Below are positions 35,263-44,281 of a stretch of 64,000 nt of DNA, piece after piece (positions within the stretch are counted from its first letter, which is position 1; each line of letters starts with the position of its first letter). Source of the stretch: Paenibacillus sp. 1781tsa1 (GTDB lineage: Bacteria; Bacillota; Bacilli; Paenibacillales; Paenibacillaceae); the NCBI RefSeq assembly GCF_024159265.1, contig NZ_JAMYWY010000001.1, positions 4,898,001-4,962,000 of the forward strand. Reading direction: 5' to 3'. The notes beneath the pieces were generated by a model. That model saw only the letters and a list, made by a program, of their open reading frames with translations. It was not told the origin of the DNA and did no database searches. The position numbers and the translations under genes are program-made.

Positions 35263-35305
35263 AACTCGACTCCCTCCTCCCTAGAAACATCTAATCATCA
35301 GACGT

Positions 35306-37126
35306 TCACTGTCTCTCTAGGGCAATCATTTCAATTGCAATCTGTGCCGCGCGTACAGAATCACCTGCCCGCTCTGCAGCAATCATTTCTTCTTTTTTCA
35401 AATCGTACTCTTTCTTACGTGGATACTTCAGCACTTCCCTGATGCAATCATCGAGCATTTGAATACTCCATTCACCTGGACCATCCATCATCGAGATTGA
35501 ACTGACCGTTTTTTCCAAGCGATCGTCATGCAGTGAAGACATAAAACGGCTTGTATCCGACGGTTTGCCTTGCGCATAGTAGGCATATAGATAAGCAGCA
35601 ATAGCTGCATGATCATCCAAGTTAAAAGCTTCACCAAGATGCTCATTCACGTACTGGGCAGCCTCATCATCCTGCAACATCCAGGCAATCAGTTTGCGTT
35701 CAGCAGCGTGATAAGCCGGCAACAGATTAGGTGTAGGCACCTGCCTATTTTGTTGCCTACCATTATTCCACCTTTTCGGGTTATTATCCCCATACTGAAG
35801 GTTATTTTTCATCGCCTCCCGTTCTTCATTACACTCCTGCTTCAATGTTTCGAAGGATACGTCCACTTCTGCAGCCAGTTCACGAAGATACACTTCCCTT
35901 TCTGTTGGAGAAGGTAAGGGGGCAATCAATTTTACTGCTTCTTTCGAATAGGCGATTTGTCCGCCACCCTCTAGCAGTATATGGCTTTTTTTTAAGTTTA
36001 TAAGTTTAAATTTTGTAGTTGTCACGGCACCGTCCACAATCTGGTTTCGGAACCGTTCACCACCATGCTTCCGGATAAAGTCATCCGGGTCAAGTCCCTC
36101 GGGAATGAGAGCCACTTTGACCTGCAATCCGGCTTCCTCAAGAATGGGGAAGTTTTTGAGTGCAGCAGCCTGTCCTGCTTTGTCGCCGTCATAACATATG
36201 ATGACTTCGTCGCACATGCCTTTGAGCATCAGTGCCTGATTCTCGGTTAGTGCAGTACCCATTGCCGCTACACCATTCTGGATGTCCTGATCCCATGCAG
36301 AGATGACATCACCATATCCCTCGAACAAAATGGCTTGTCTTTGTTTGCGAATTGCATTTTTGGCCTGATGCAGATTGTAGAGAACACGGCTTTTGTTAAA
36401 TAACCGGGTTTCCGGTGAATTTAGATATTTCGGTTGCCCATCTCCCAATATGCGTCCTGCAAATGCAATTGGCTTACCGCTCCTGCCATTAATCGGGAAC
36501 ATAATCCGGTCTCGGAATCGGTCCACATATCCCTGACCTTCATTTCGCGGTGATAGAAGTCCACCCTTTTCCATTTCTTCGAGCGGATAGTTACGTTTTT
36601 CAAGAAATTGTACCAGTGTGTCCCAACGATTTGGTGCGAACCCAATCTGGAACTGGTCAATCAACTTGTCTCCAATACCTCTGGAGCGTAAATATTCCAT
36701 GGCTGACTTGCCGTGCTCTGTATTTTTCAACAAAAAATGATAAAGCTTCGCGGTAAGCTCATAAGCCTCCAACAGACGTTCAGTCTCCGGATTCACATGA
36801 GCAGATTCACGCCCTTGCCAGTCCCCCATAGAGATGTGACTTTCTTCCGCCATCGTTTTGACAGCCTCGGGAAAGGATAACCCTTCGATTTCCATCCTGA
36901 ATTTGATGGCATTTCCACCCGTGCCGCAACCGTAGCAGTAGAAAATTTGTTTCTCAGGTGTAACGGTGAACGAAGGCGTCTTCTCGGAATGAAAAGGACA
37001 GAGGCCTTTCATATACTTCCCCTGCTTGGTCAGATGCACAAATCGGCTCACCGTATCGACAATATCATTCTGCTGTAACACCGATTCAATAATACTTTCG
37101 GGTATACCGCCTTGTCCGGTACTCAT
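35306..37126 (-). CDS. dnaG: DnaG, DNA primase
   Basis: Synthesises RNA primers at the replication fork. 606 residues: an N-terminal zinc-binding domain (CPFHSEKTPSF...FYCYGCGTGG), the RNA polymerase core with TOPRIM (EGYGDVISAW, CYDGDKAGQAAA), and a C-terminal domain that binds DnaB-type helicase (about 460-606). The linker near residue 425-450 is Asn/Gln/Arg-rich. ATG start at 37126. Coupled to rpoD; yqxD is the gene upstream, as in B. subtilis. Confidence 0.97.
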   Translation of the reverse strand: MSTGQGGIPESIIESVLQQNDIVDTVSRFVHLTKQGKYMKGLCPFHSEKTPSFTVTPEKQIFYCYGCGTGGNAIKFRMEIEGLSFPEAVKTMAEESHISMGDWQGRESAHVNPETERLLEAYELTAKLYHFLLKNTEHGKSAMEYLRSRGIGDKLIDQFQIGFAPNRWDTLVQFLEKRNYPLEEMEKGGLLSPRNEGQGYVDRFRDRIMFPINGRSGKPIAFAGRILGDGQPKYLNSPETRLFNKSRVLYNLHQAKNAIRKQRQAILFEGYGDVISAWDQDIQNGVAAMGTALTENQALMLKGMCDEVIICYDGDKAGQAAALKNFPILEEAGLQVKVALIPEGLDPDDFIRKHGGERFRNQIVDGAVTTTKFKLINLKKSHILLEGGGQIAYSKEAVKLIAPLPSPTEREVYLRELAAEVDVSFETLKQECNEEREAMKNNLQYGDNNPKRWNNGRQQNRQVPTPNLLPAYHAAERKLIAWMLQDDEAAQYVNEHLGEAFNLDDHAAIAAYLYAYYAQGKPSDTSRFMSSLHDDRLEKTVSSISMMDGPGEWSIQMLDDCIREVLKYPRKKEYDLKKEEMIAAERAGDSVRAAQIAIEMIALERQ

Positions 37127-37173
37127 CTCTGGCCACCTTCATCTCTTCAACACGTAAATATAATTCGATAAAC

Positions 37174-37641
37174 TTACACATTCTCCTGCAAATCTTTTAA
37201 AAGTTTTGTCAGTTTATGTTGAAAAATTTCACGATCCTGCTCTGTGAAAGGCTTTGGGCCTTTCCCGTAATGGCCTCTTTTTCGTGCTTTGGCCGCAGTA
37301 TGACGAGAATCCAACATGAAATCAATGTCACGATCGTTAAACTCACGACCACGAAAGGATAAAACATAACAACGTTTGCCGAGCGCAAGTGCCGCAAGTC
37401 CATAGTCCTGAGTGATAACCACATCGTTTGGCTTAATATGATTAGCAATATAGAGGTCTGCGCTCTGATCGCTACGATCCACTTGCACAGTACGCACCCC
37501 TTCTCCTCCTTGAAGCAAATGATCAAACGAAGAGACTAACAGTACAGGGATGTTGAAAAGGCGAGCGGTTTGCGCAATCTCGGTTTTGACCGGGCAAGCA
37601 TCACCATCCACAACAATATGACGTATATTTAACTCACTCAA
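37174..37641 (-). CDS. YqxD/YaiI family protein (DUF188)
   Basis: A 155-residue protein of the DUF188 family (E. coli YaiI, B. subtilis YqxD). Conserved segments: VVDGDACPVKTEI at the start, HIKPNDVVITQDYGLAALAL in the middle and FEDR-like region RGREFNDRDIDFML. The fold is predicted to be PIN-like, with acidic residues that could bind metal, but activity is unproven. The frame extends to 37722; the TTG at 37641 (product starts SELNIRHIVVD) has GGGTGG 7 nt upstream and fits family length. It sits immediately upstream of dnaG as in B. subtilis. Confidence 0.85.
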   Translation of the reverse strand: MSELNIRHIVVDGDACPVKTEIAQTARLFNIPVLLVSSFDHLLQGGEGVRTVQVDRSDQSADLYIANHIKPNDVVITQDYGLAALALGKRCYVLSFRGREFNDRDIDFMLDSRHTAAKARKRGHYGKGPKPFTEQDREIFQHKLTKLLKDLQENV

Positions 37642-37738
37642 ACCCAGACCACCCGGTTTCATAAAATAGCTGCATATTGTAATATACGACCCCGGCCGGG
37701 CAAAATCCTTCTGCCACAACAAGGGAAATCAAAGGCTA

Positions 37739-37791
37739 AAATACGGAGCGGTTGTCAAAAATACATTTCACAACCCGTTCCGTATATTTAT
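37739..37791 (-). terminator. Terminator of glyQS
   Basis: Imperfect long stem (AATACGGAGCGGTTGT against ACAACCCGTTCCGTATATT) with T-tracts on both strands, about 80 nt after the glyS stop. Confidence 0.65.
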
Positions 37792-37870
37792 ACCCTCATA
37801 TATCCTTCTTTAATACTGAATTTTAGCTTTGCTCCAAGTCTGTGGAAAAGGACTCATGAAATACGCCTAA

Positions 37871-39946
37871 TTACCATACCAACTTGGAAAAATCAGCAAA
37901 TCCTTTCAAGTCACGATCAATAGCTGCAAGCAAGGCAAGTCGATTCGCACGGACAGCCTCATCTTCAGCCATAACCATGACCGAATCGAAGAATGAGGTA
38001 ATACCATCTTTCCAAGCAGAAGCAATAGCCAGCGCTTCAGCAGCCTTATGCTGAGTTAACGCCTGACGATATTCTGCATTCGTTCTGCTCCATGACTCGT
38101 GCAGCTGACGCTCTCCATCTTCTGTGAACAGTTCTGGATGTACAGAAGCATTGGATGCTTTGGCAGCCAGATTACCCACACGGTTGAATGATTCAACCGT
38201 TGTTTTGAATGCGTCTCCTGTCAGAACAGCCGCCATCAACGCTTCACCTTTTGGAACCACAGCACTGATATCATCGAATCCGGAAGAGATTACGGCATCC
38301 ACTACGTCGTAGCGAACGGTTTCGGACAGCAATTTTTTCACACGAAGACCAAAGAAGTCTTGCAGATCTTTACGAACCTCTTCATCTGCACGTTTCAACA
38401 GGTTCATCTGGGCATGCACTTGAAGTGCTACTCCGAACACATCTGACAATGTCAGCGGAAGCTTGTGATCCAGCAAAATCTGTACAATACCTGCAGCCTG
38501 ACGGCGTAGCGCATACGGATCTTGAGATCCCGTTGGAATGATGTTAATGGAGAAACAACCTACGATTGTATCCATTTTGTCCGCAGCACTTACAATGGCA
38601 CCAACAAGAGAAGCAGGGGATTGATCTCCAGCAAAACGTGGCTGATAGTGTTCAAATACCGCTTTGGCCACTTCTTCTTTTTCACCAGCTTTACGAGCGT
38701 AATCCTCACCCATCACACCTTGCAGTTCCGGGAATTCACCAACCATCAGTGTCACCAGATCGAATTTGCAGATATCTGCTGAGCGGCTAACGGATTCGGC
38801 AACATCACCGGATACTTGCAGTTTAGCAGCAATTCCATCGGCAATTTTGCGAATACGGCGTACTTTATCTCCAACCGTTCCCAGCTCTTCCTGGAAGACG
38901 ATACTTTCCAGCTTCGACAATGCATCCTTAATCTGTAACTTCTGGTCTTCCTCATAGAAGAACTTGGCATCAGACAGACGTGCACGCAGTACTTTCTCAT
39001 TCCCTTTTGCAATTATATCCAGTGAATCACTTCCACCGTTACGTACTGTCACGAAGAATGGCAACAATTGTCCTTCATTGTCCAATACAGGGAAATAACG
39101 CTGATGTTCACGCATGGAAGTAATCAATACTTCTTGTGGAATATTCAAGAATGAAGAGTCGAATGTCCCGAACAATACGGTAGGTGTTTCCACCAGGAAC
39201 AGGACTTCCTCCAGCAAGTCTTCCTTAATCGCAATATCCCATTTTTTCTCAGCAGCCAATGCCTGAATTTGGGATACAATCATCTGTTCACGTTCCTGGA
39301 TATCAACAATGACATGTTCTGAACGCAGCACTTCCACGTAAGAAGACGGAGTAGAGATCACGGCCTCCTTACCAAGGAAACGATGTCCGCGAGTTACATT
39401 ACCCGACTTAACACCTGTCACTTCTAGATCGATGACATCACTGCCCAGCATAGCCACAATCCAGCGGATTGGACGAACAAATTTGAAATCATAAGAAGCC
39501 CAACGCATGAACTTCGGGAACGTCATGGCATGCAATACAGAGAGCAATCCTTCGCCAATCACAGAAGCCGTCTCCACACCTTTGCTGGACTTCATTGCAT
39601 AGATATATTCGACACCGTTCAATTCCTTGAATGTGAACTGGTCCGGTTCAACACCTTGACTGCGCGCGAATCCGAGTGCAGCCTTGCTCCAATTGCCACT
39701 GTCGTCCAGGGCAATTTTGCGTGAAGGACCTTTCACTTCTTCCTCTATATCTTCCTGCTTTTCAGCCACATTCTGGATCAAAACAGCCAGTCGGCGCGGT
39801 GTGGCATACGCATTCACTTCACCATAAGCAATGCGGGATGCATCAAGCCATTTCACGACACGTTCTTGCAGCTGTGCGATCGCTGCGCGCATGAAACGTG
39901 CAGGTACTTCTTCCAGTCCGATTTCAAACAACAGATCCTTAGACAT
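37871..39946 (-). CDS. glyS: GlyS, glycyl-tRNA synthetase beta subunit
   Basis: Beta subunit of the tetrameric (alpha2beta2) glycyl-tRNA synthetase, carrying tRNA-binding parts. 691 residues: MSKDLLFEIGLEEVPARFM start, TPRRLAVLIQNVA, and the HD-like and C-terminal anticodon-binding DALR-type regions. It overlaps glyQ by 8 nt and is cotranscribed behind the T-box leader. In B. subtilis ccpN and yqfL lie between yqxD and glyS; they are missing here. Confidence 0.97.
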   Translation of the reverse strand: MSKDLLFEIGLEEVPARFMRAAIAQLQERVVKWLDASRIAYGEVNAYATPRRLAVLIQNVAEKQEDIEEEVKGPSRKIALDDSGNWSKAALGFARSQGVEPDQFTFKELNGVEYIYAMKSSKGVETASVIGEGLLSVLHAMTFPKFMRWASYDFKFVRPIRWIVAMLGSDVIDLEVTGVKSGNVTRGHRFLGKEAVISTPSSYVEVLRSEHVIVDIQEREQMIVSQIQALAAEKKWDIAIKEDLLEEVLFLVETPTVLFGTFDSSFLNIPQEVLITSMREHQRYFPVLDNEGQLLPFFVTVRNGGSDSLDIIAKGNEKVLRARLSDAKFFYEEDQKLQIKDALSKLESIVFQEELGTVGDKVRRIRKIADGIAAKLQVSGDVAESVSRSADICKFDLVTLMVGEFPELQGVMGEDYARKAGEKEEVAKAVFEHYQPRFAGDQSPASLVGAIVSAADKMDTIVGCFSINIIPTGSQDPYALRRQAAGIVQILLDHKLPLTLSDVFGVALQVHAQMNLLKRADEEVRKDLQDFFGLRVKKLLSETVRYDVVDAVISSGFDDISAVVPKGEALMAAVLTGDAFKTTVESFNRVGNLAAKASNASVHPELFTEDGERQLHESWSRTNAEYRQALTQHKAAEALAIASAWKDGITSFFDSVMVMAEDEAVRANRLALLAAIDRDLKGFADFSKLVW

Positions 39947-40826
39947 GCTCGGCTCCCCCTTTCTTGATCAGCGGGAAGCCTAGCTTCTCACGCTCTTCCA
40001 TATATGTTGCAGCGACTTGGCGAGCCAGATTACGGACACGTGTGATGTAACCCGTACGTTCCGTTACACTGATGGCTCCACGTGCATCCAACAGGTTGAA
40101 TGTGTGGGAACATTTCAACACATAGTCATATGCCGGGAATACCAGATGCTGCGCCATGGCCTTGTTTGCTTCTTCTTCATGCATGTTGAAGAGTGTAAAC
40201 AGCATTTTGACATCAGATACTTCAAACGTATATTTAGAGTGTTCGAATTCTGGCTGACGGAATACATCACCATAAGTGATACCTTCCACCCATTCCAAGT
40301 CAAACACATTCTCTTTTTCCTGAATGTAAGAAGCCAAACGCTCCATTCCATACGTAATTTCAACAGCTACCGGATTCGTCTCGATTCCACCAACCTGTTG
40401 GAAATACGTAAATTGCGTAATTTCCATTCCGTCCAACCATACTTCCCAACCAAGACCTGCACAACCAAGGGAAGGATTTTCCCAGTTATCTTCGACAAAT
40501 CGAATATCATGTTTGAGCGGATCAATACCCAGACGCTTCAGACTTTCCAGGTAAATTTCCTGAATGTTGTCCGGCGAGGGCTTGATGATTACCTGGAACT
40601 GATGATGCTGGTACAGCCGGTTAGGGTTCTCACCATAACGTCCGTCCGAAGGACGACGGGAAGGCTCCACATAGGCCACTTTCCAAGGTTCGGGTCCAAG
40701 CGAACGCAAAAAGGTCATTGGATTCATCGTCCCTGCCCCTTTTTCCGTATCGTATGGCTGGACAATAATACAGTTATGCTCGGCCCAGAATTGTTGCAGC
40801 GTTAGAATCATCTGCTGAAAATTCAT
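39939..40826 (-). CDS. glyQ: GlyQ, glycyl-tRNA synthetase alpha subunit
   Basis: Catalytic alpha subunit, 295 residues, of the bacterial-type heterotetrameric glycyl-tRNA synthetase. MNFQQMILTLQQFW start, CIIVQPYDTEKGAGTMNPMT, QHHQFQVIIKPSP and GWEVWLDGMEITQFTYFQQ are diagnostic. I take the second ATG (40826), 7 nt from AAAGGAG, over the one at 40832 or the frame start at 40844. The ~400-nt region upstream is a glycine T-box leader. Confidence 0.97.
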   Translation of the reverse strand: MNFQQMILTLQQFWAEHNCIIVQPYDTEKGAGTMNPMTFLRSLGPEPWKVAYVEPSRRPSDGRYGENPNRLYQHHQFQVIIKPSPDNIQEIYLESLKRLGIDPLKHDIRFVEDNWENPSLGCAGLGWEVWLDGMEITQFTYFQQVGGIETNPVAVEITYGMERLASYIQEKENVFDLEWVEGITYGDVFRQPEFEHSKYTFEVSDVKMLFTLFNMHEEEANKAMAQHLVFPAYDYVLKCSHTFNLLDARGAISVTERTGYITRVRNLARQVAATYMEEREKLGFPLIKKGGAEHV

Positions 40827-40883
40827 AATCATGCTCCTTTTCAATGGTTTGATAGCAAGCTTAGAACGGTGCAGACAACAATA

Positions 40884-41150
40884 AATAGCCCCCGTCCTAC
40901 GCCTGTTGTACAGACGTAGGGACGAGAGCTATTCCCGCGGTTCCACCCTACTTGGCTTGGATCAAACAGGATGATCCTGTTCGTTCCAGCCCACTTTTCC
41001 GTGTCCATTCATGCTCCCGAGTGCCGTTTCAAAGACCGATTTAGCCAGGCTTCCACCATCCCCGGCTCGCTCATTCATGATTCGCAAGTGTTATACAACG
41101 ACTTGTCTCCATAAATGCAATAAATCCAGTCTTTTACTCTCTCGTTCAAT
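40884..41150 (-). promoter_or_regulatory. T-box riboswitch leader of glyQS (glycine, specifier GGC)
   Basis: Transcriptional T-box that lets glyQS be read when uncharged tRNA-Gly binds. On the minus strand: Stem I begins with GAGAGAGTAAA (near 41144-41134) and carries GGTGGAAGCC. The specifier codon is GGC (41025-41023) in GAAACGGCACTC, a position matching other glyQS leaders. The T-box sequence AGGGTGGAACCGCGGG lies at 40949-40934. The terminator is a long stem (AATAGCTCTCGTCCCTACG... against CGTAGGACGGGGGCTATT, 40934-40884). Confidence 0.93.
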
Positions 41151-41236
41151 GCATGTCTCATAAAGAGAAATTATATTTCATAATATATAAAATCTAGTAT
41201 GAAGTCAAGATATAGTTTCACTCCCACAAAAACGCC

Positions 41237-41989
41237 TCAAATCCCGTACTTCTCCATCTGATCGAGGAAAGAACGGGATTTAAGATTCAGACCAAGCTGA
41301 TGATCCATAAAAGCACGCATCAGCTTTTTGATCTCATCACGGGTAGACTCACTCACTGATATATTTCCCAAGCGCTGCAGATCCAACTGTGCGAACAAAC
41401 GTAACAATTTCAGAGCCTTTGGACTTACTGACATCGCTGGAGGATCAAAATGTTTGCATGCACGACACAAGACGCCACCAAGTCTGGGACTTATAAACAA
41501 CTGCTCATCTGGCCGCTCCTGATTGCAGGAGATGCACTCATCGAACTGCGGACCATATCCGGATGCCTGTAATATTTTCATTTCGTACAGACTTGTAATA
41601 ACAACCGGATCTTTCACTTCCTTCAATGCCTGCAGACATGCCTTTAATTGTTTGAACCAAAATGTACCTGTCTCTTCATCCTGAAGCACGCGATCCAATA
41701 GTTCACACGCATAAGAGGCATAAGAGGCCTTGACCAGATCTTCACGCAACTCATGATAGGATTCAACAATTTCTCCAGCATTCAGTGTGCCTAGACCTGT
41801 ATTGCGAAAATATACATATTGACCATACGTAAACGGCTGCACCAGTGCAGCATGTCGGCTCTTGGGCTTTTTGGCACCGCGGACGAGTACCCCTACTTTC
41901 CCGCCGCTTTCGGTGCAAAGCGTAATGATTTTGTTCCCTTCGCCGTAGTCCATGCTGCGGATGACAATCCCTTCCACCCTGTATAGCAT
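41237..41989 (-). CDS. recO: RecO, recombination mediator
   Basis: Loads RecA onto SSB-coated single-stranded DNA with RecR. 250 residues: an N-terminal OB fold (MLYRVEGIVIRSMDYGEGNKI, LVRGAKKPKSRHAALVQPF) and a helical domain with a four-cysteine zinc site (CISCNQERPDEQ... GGVLCRACKHF). The order recO-yqzL-era is that of B. subtilis. ATG 41989. Confidence 0.95.
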   Translation of the reverse strand: MLYRVEGIVIRSMDYGEGNKIITLCTESGGKVGVLVRGAKKPKSRHAALVQPFTYGQYVYFRNTGLGTLNAGEIVESYHELREDLVKASYASYACELLDRVLQDEETGTFWFKQLKACLQALKEVKDPVVITSLYEMKILQASGYGPQFDECISCNQERPDEQLFISPRLGGVLCRACKHFDPPAMSVSPKALKLLRLFAQLDLQRLGNISVSESTRDEIKKLMRAFMDHQLGLNLKSRSFLDQMEKYGI

Positions 41990-42022
41990 GCCTCGTCACC
42001 TAACCATTCCCGAATCAGCCAA

Positions 42023-42163
42023 TTATCCTTCGGCTTCTTCATCTTCAATCACTTCCCTTGCATGATCCGACTCCTGCCCTAACGAGTTACACGCCTCGGT
42101 ATATAACAAATAGGACTCCACATCCCCCGTCATCGCAAAAACCTTCCACGAAAAATCTCGCAT
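42023..42163 (-). CDS. YqzL family small protein
   Basis: A 46-residue protein, MRDFSWKVFAMTGDVESYLL, with an acidic Glu-rich end. YqzL occurs between recO and era in Bacillales, and the WKVFxxTGxxxxYLL segment is its signature. The frame is open to 42226, but only ATG 42163 with GAGAGGA 10 nt upstream fits. Function unknown. Confidence 0.8.
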   Translation of the reverse strand: MRDFSWKVFAMTGDVESYLLYTEACNSLGQESDHAREVIEDEEAEG

Positions 42164-42267
42164 CGGAATTTCATCCTCTCTTCGGAAATGACGTCTGCAT
42201 CTACCAAATAGGATGGAGTCTTGCAAGGTAAACTATGTGTTGCAATTACTGGATACAATTCCGGTGA

Positions 42268-43167
42268 TTATTCGCGGCCAAAGCCAAGATCACGCAGAAC
42301 TCGATCCTGATTTCTCCAGTCTTTTTTCACTTTAACCCACAGGTCCATGAAAATTTTGGAGCCAAGCAGGTTTTGAATATCATGACGAGCTCGTTTACCC
42401 ACTTCTTTCAAAAGGGCACCCTGTTTCCCGATGATGATTCCTTTTTGCGAATCCCGTTCCACAAAAATGACGGCTGAGATATAAACGACACCGTTATCTT
42501 GTACTTTCATATCCTCAATCGTTACCGCAATGGAGTGTGGTACTTCTTCACGAGTCATCTGCAGGATCTTCTCACGGATCAATTCCGCACATACAAACTG
42601 CTCCGGATGGTCAGTAACCTGGTCATCAGGATAGTACTGTGGACCTTCTGGCAAATACTTGCCGAGCTGTTCCAATAAGGTGCTTACATTACTGCCAAGC
42701 ATGGCAGAAACAGGCACGATTTCAGCGAAATCATGTAACTTGCGATACTCCTCGATAAGAGGAAGCAGCGCTTCCGGCTCGATTTTGTCAATTTTATTCA
42801 TGACAAGAATGACAGGTGTACGGATATTTTTCAACTGTTCCGCAATGTAACGGTCACCGCCACCCATACCTTCCGAAGCGTCAATCAGGAACAGTGCTGC
42901 TTCCACTTCTCCGAGCGTGTTCAAAGCAGTTTGGTTCATGTAATCGCCAAGCTTGGATTGACGTTTGTGAATCCCCGGTGTGTCGAGGAATACGATTTGC
43001 TGATGTTCGGATGTATACACACCATGAATTTTATTACGAGTCGTTTGCGGCTTGTCCGACATGATTGCAATTTTCTGTCCGATAACCTGGTTCATCAGTG
43101 TGGATTTACCTACGTTAGGACGTCCAATAATAGCTACAAAACCGGATTTAAATGCTTGTTTTTTCAT
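42268..43167 (-). CDS. era: Era GTPase, 16S rRNA maturation factor
   Basis: Essential GTPase that binds the 3' end of 16S rRNA and helps assemble the 30S subunit. 299 residues: G1 GRPNVGKS, G3 DTPGIHK, G4 NKID, then a C-terminal KH domain (GIIIGKQGALLKEVGKRA). The start ATG 43167 opens MKKQAFKSGFVAIIGRPNVG. It lies 37 nt after cdd. Confidence 0.97.
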   Translation of the reverse strand: MKKQAFKSGFVAIIGRPNVGKSTLMNQVIGQKIAIMSDKPQTTRNKIHGVYTSEHQQIVFLDTPGIHKRQSKLGDYMNQTALNTLGEVEAALFLIDASEGMGGGDRYIAEQLKNIRTPVILVMNKIDKIEPEALLPLIEEYRKLHDFAEIVPVSAMLGSNVSTLLEQLGKYLPEGPQYYPDDQVTDHPEQFVCAELIREKILQMTREEVPHSIAVTIEDMKVQDNGVVYISAVIFVERDSQKGIIIGKQGALLKEVGKRARHDIQNLLGSKIFMDLWVKVKKDWRNQDRVLRDLGFGRE

Positions 43168-43204
43168 ATGTTCCTCCTCAGGCGCCTAGGCCTGAAATAT
43201 TGGT

Positions 43205-43621
43205 TTATTTTTTGGCAGAGTTCAGATCAGAAGGCCCAAAAGCCCAAGGTAACAGTTCAGCAACGGTGGTCTCTTGCAGATCACCTTTCATGTTTCCCAA
43301 GATAACTTTCATATCGGGTTCACACAGTTCGTACATAACCTGACGACATACACCACATGGAGCAATCGGACCATCTGTATCTCCCACAATGGCAATTGCT
43401 TTGAAGCTGCGAGGCTTCTGCCCACCTGCAATGGCACTGAACATCGCTGTACGCTCAGCACAGTTGCCTGGGGTATACGCAGCATTCTCAATATTACAAC
43501 CATGATGCACATGTCCTTCACTGTCAAGCAAAGCTGCACCTACACCAAAATGGGAGTAAGGCGTGTACGCCTTCGTACGTGCCTTAATTGCTTCTTGCAT
43601 TAACAAACCGTTATCCATCAT
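43205..43621 (-). CDS. cdd: Cytidine deaminase
   Basis: Deaminates cytidine and deoxycytidine in pyrimidine salvage. 138 residues: the zinc site of tetrameric enzymes, NCAERTA with the catalytic glutamate, and PCGVCRQVM giving two more cysteines. AYTPYSHFGVGAAL and NIENAAYTPGN bind the nucleoside. Its upstream gap to dgkA holds the second palindromic repeat. Confidence 0.96.
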   Translation of the reverse strand: MMDNGLLMQEAIKARTKAYTPYSHFGVGAALLDSEGHVHHGCNIENAAYTPGNCAERTAMFSAIAGGQKPRSFKAIAIVGDTDGPIAPCGVCRQVMYELCEPDMKVILGNMKGDLQETTVAELLPWAFGPSDLNSAKK

Positions 43622-43645
43622 TATTCTCTCCCTTAGGGTGCAATA

Positions 43646-43870
43646 TAAAGTTACTACCTACGAATTAAGTTCAACCAAAGCCAAATTTACACTACCCACT
43701 CCGAGTCCAGAATAACCCTTCGATCGCTGTTATCCCCAGATTTTTTGATTCACTTTTTCAAAGTGAAAATCCGGGGATAAAGGCGAACGCTTCGCTTCTA
43801 CAGGTTTATTTCTGTCCTCTTCGTTATCGTGTAACGTCTACAAGTTCAACTTAAACAAGGTCTAACTTTA
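43646..43870. repeat. Long palindromic intergenic element, copy 2
   Basis: About 225 bp between dgkA and cdd. Ends TAAAGTTA (43646-43653) and TAACTTTA (43863-43870) are inverted; inner arms TTAAGTTCAAC / GTTCAACTTAA (43665-43675 / 43844-43854) and TTACAC / GTGTAA also pair. The core 43724-43803 matches copy 1 (TCGCTGTTATCCCCAGATTT, then CCGGGGATAAAGGCGAACGC, TTCGCT.CTACAG). The central stem is TCACTTT / AAAGTGA here against CCATT / AATGG in copy 1: both pair, with different bases. Confidence 0.85.
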
Positions 43871-43909
43871 CAAAGTTGTGTAGTATTAAAATCACAAAAC
43901 GAATCAAAA

Positions 43910-44281
43910 TCAGTACAAACCCAGCCAGCTCATCACCGGCTTAATAAAAACGATACAACCGATGATGACGGCGAATACCGCAGCCAGCAGAACTGCCCCG
44001 GCCGCGGTATCCTTCGCCGCTTTTGCCAGCGGATGGATATGGGGATGTGCCAAATCAACCGCTGCCTCTACAGCCGTGTTCATCAATTCAGTCACCAGGA
44101 CCAAAAAGACAGCGGTCAGCACAAACATCCAATCCGTTCTTGAGATTCTGAAAAAAAAGCCGGCTGCACACATCAAAATAGCCACTCCCGTGTGAACTCT
44201 CACATTACGCTGAGTCCGCAACCCATATGCGATTCCTTCCGCAGCATTGCGGAATACCAGACCCCAGGAGCGCCTTTTCAT
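43910..44281 (-). CDS. dgkA: Diacylglycerol/undecaprenol kinase (DgkA)
   Basis: Integral membrane kinase of 123 residues with three helices. In Gram-positive bacteria this enzyme phosphorylates undecaprenol for wall-lipid recycling rather than diacylglycerol. The family motif ELMNTAVEAAVDLAHPHIHPLAKAAKD contains the catalytic Glu and Asp. Its start overlaps the ybeY stop by 1 nt. ATG 44281. Confidence 0.93.
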   Translation of the reverse strand: MKRRSWGLVFRNAAEGIAYGLRTQRNVRVHTGVAILMCAAGFFFRISRTDWMFVLTAVFLVLVTELMNTAVEAAVDLAHPHIHPLAKAAKDTAAGAVLLAAVFAVIIGCIVFIKPVMSWLGLY

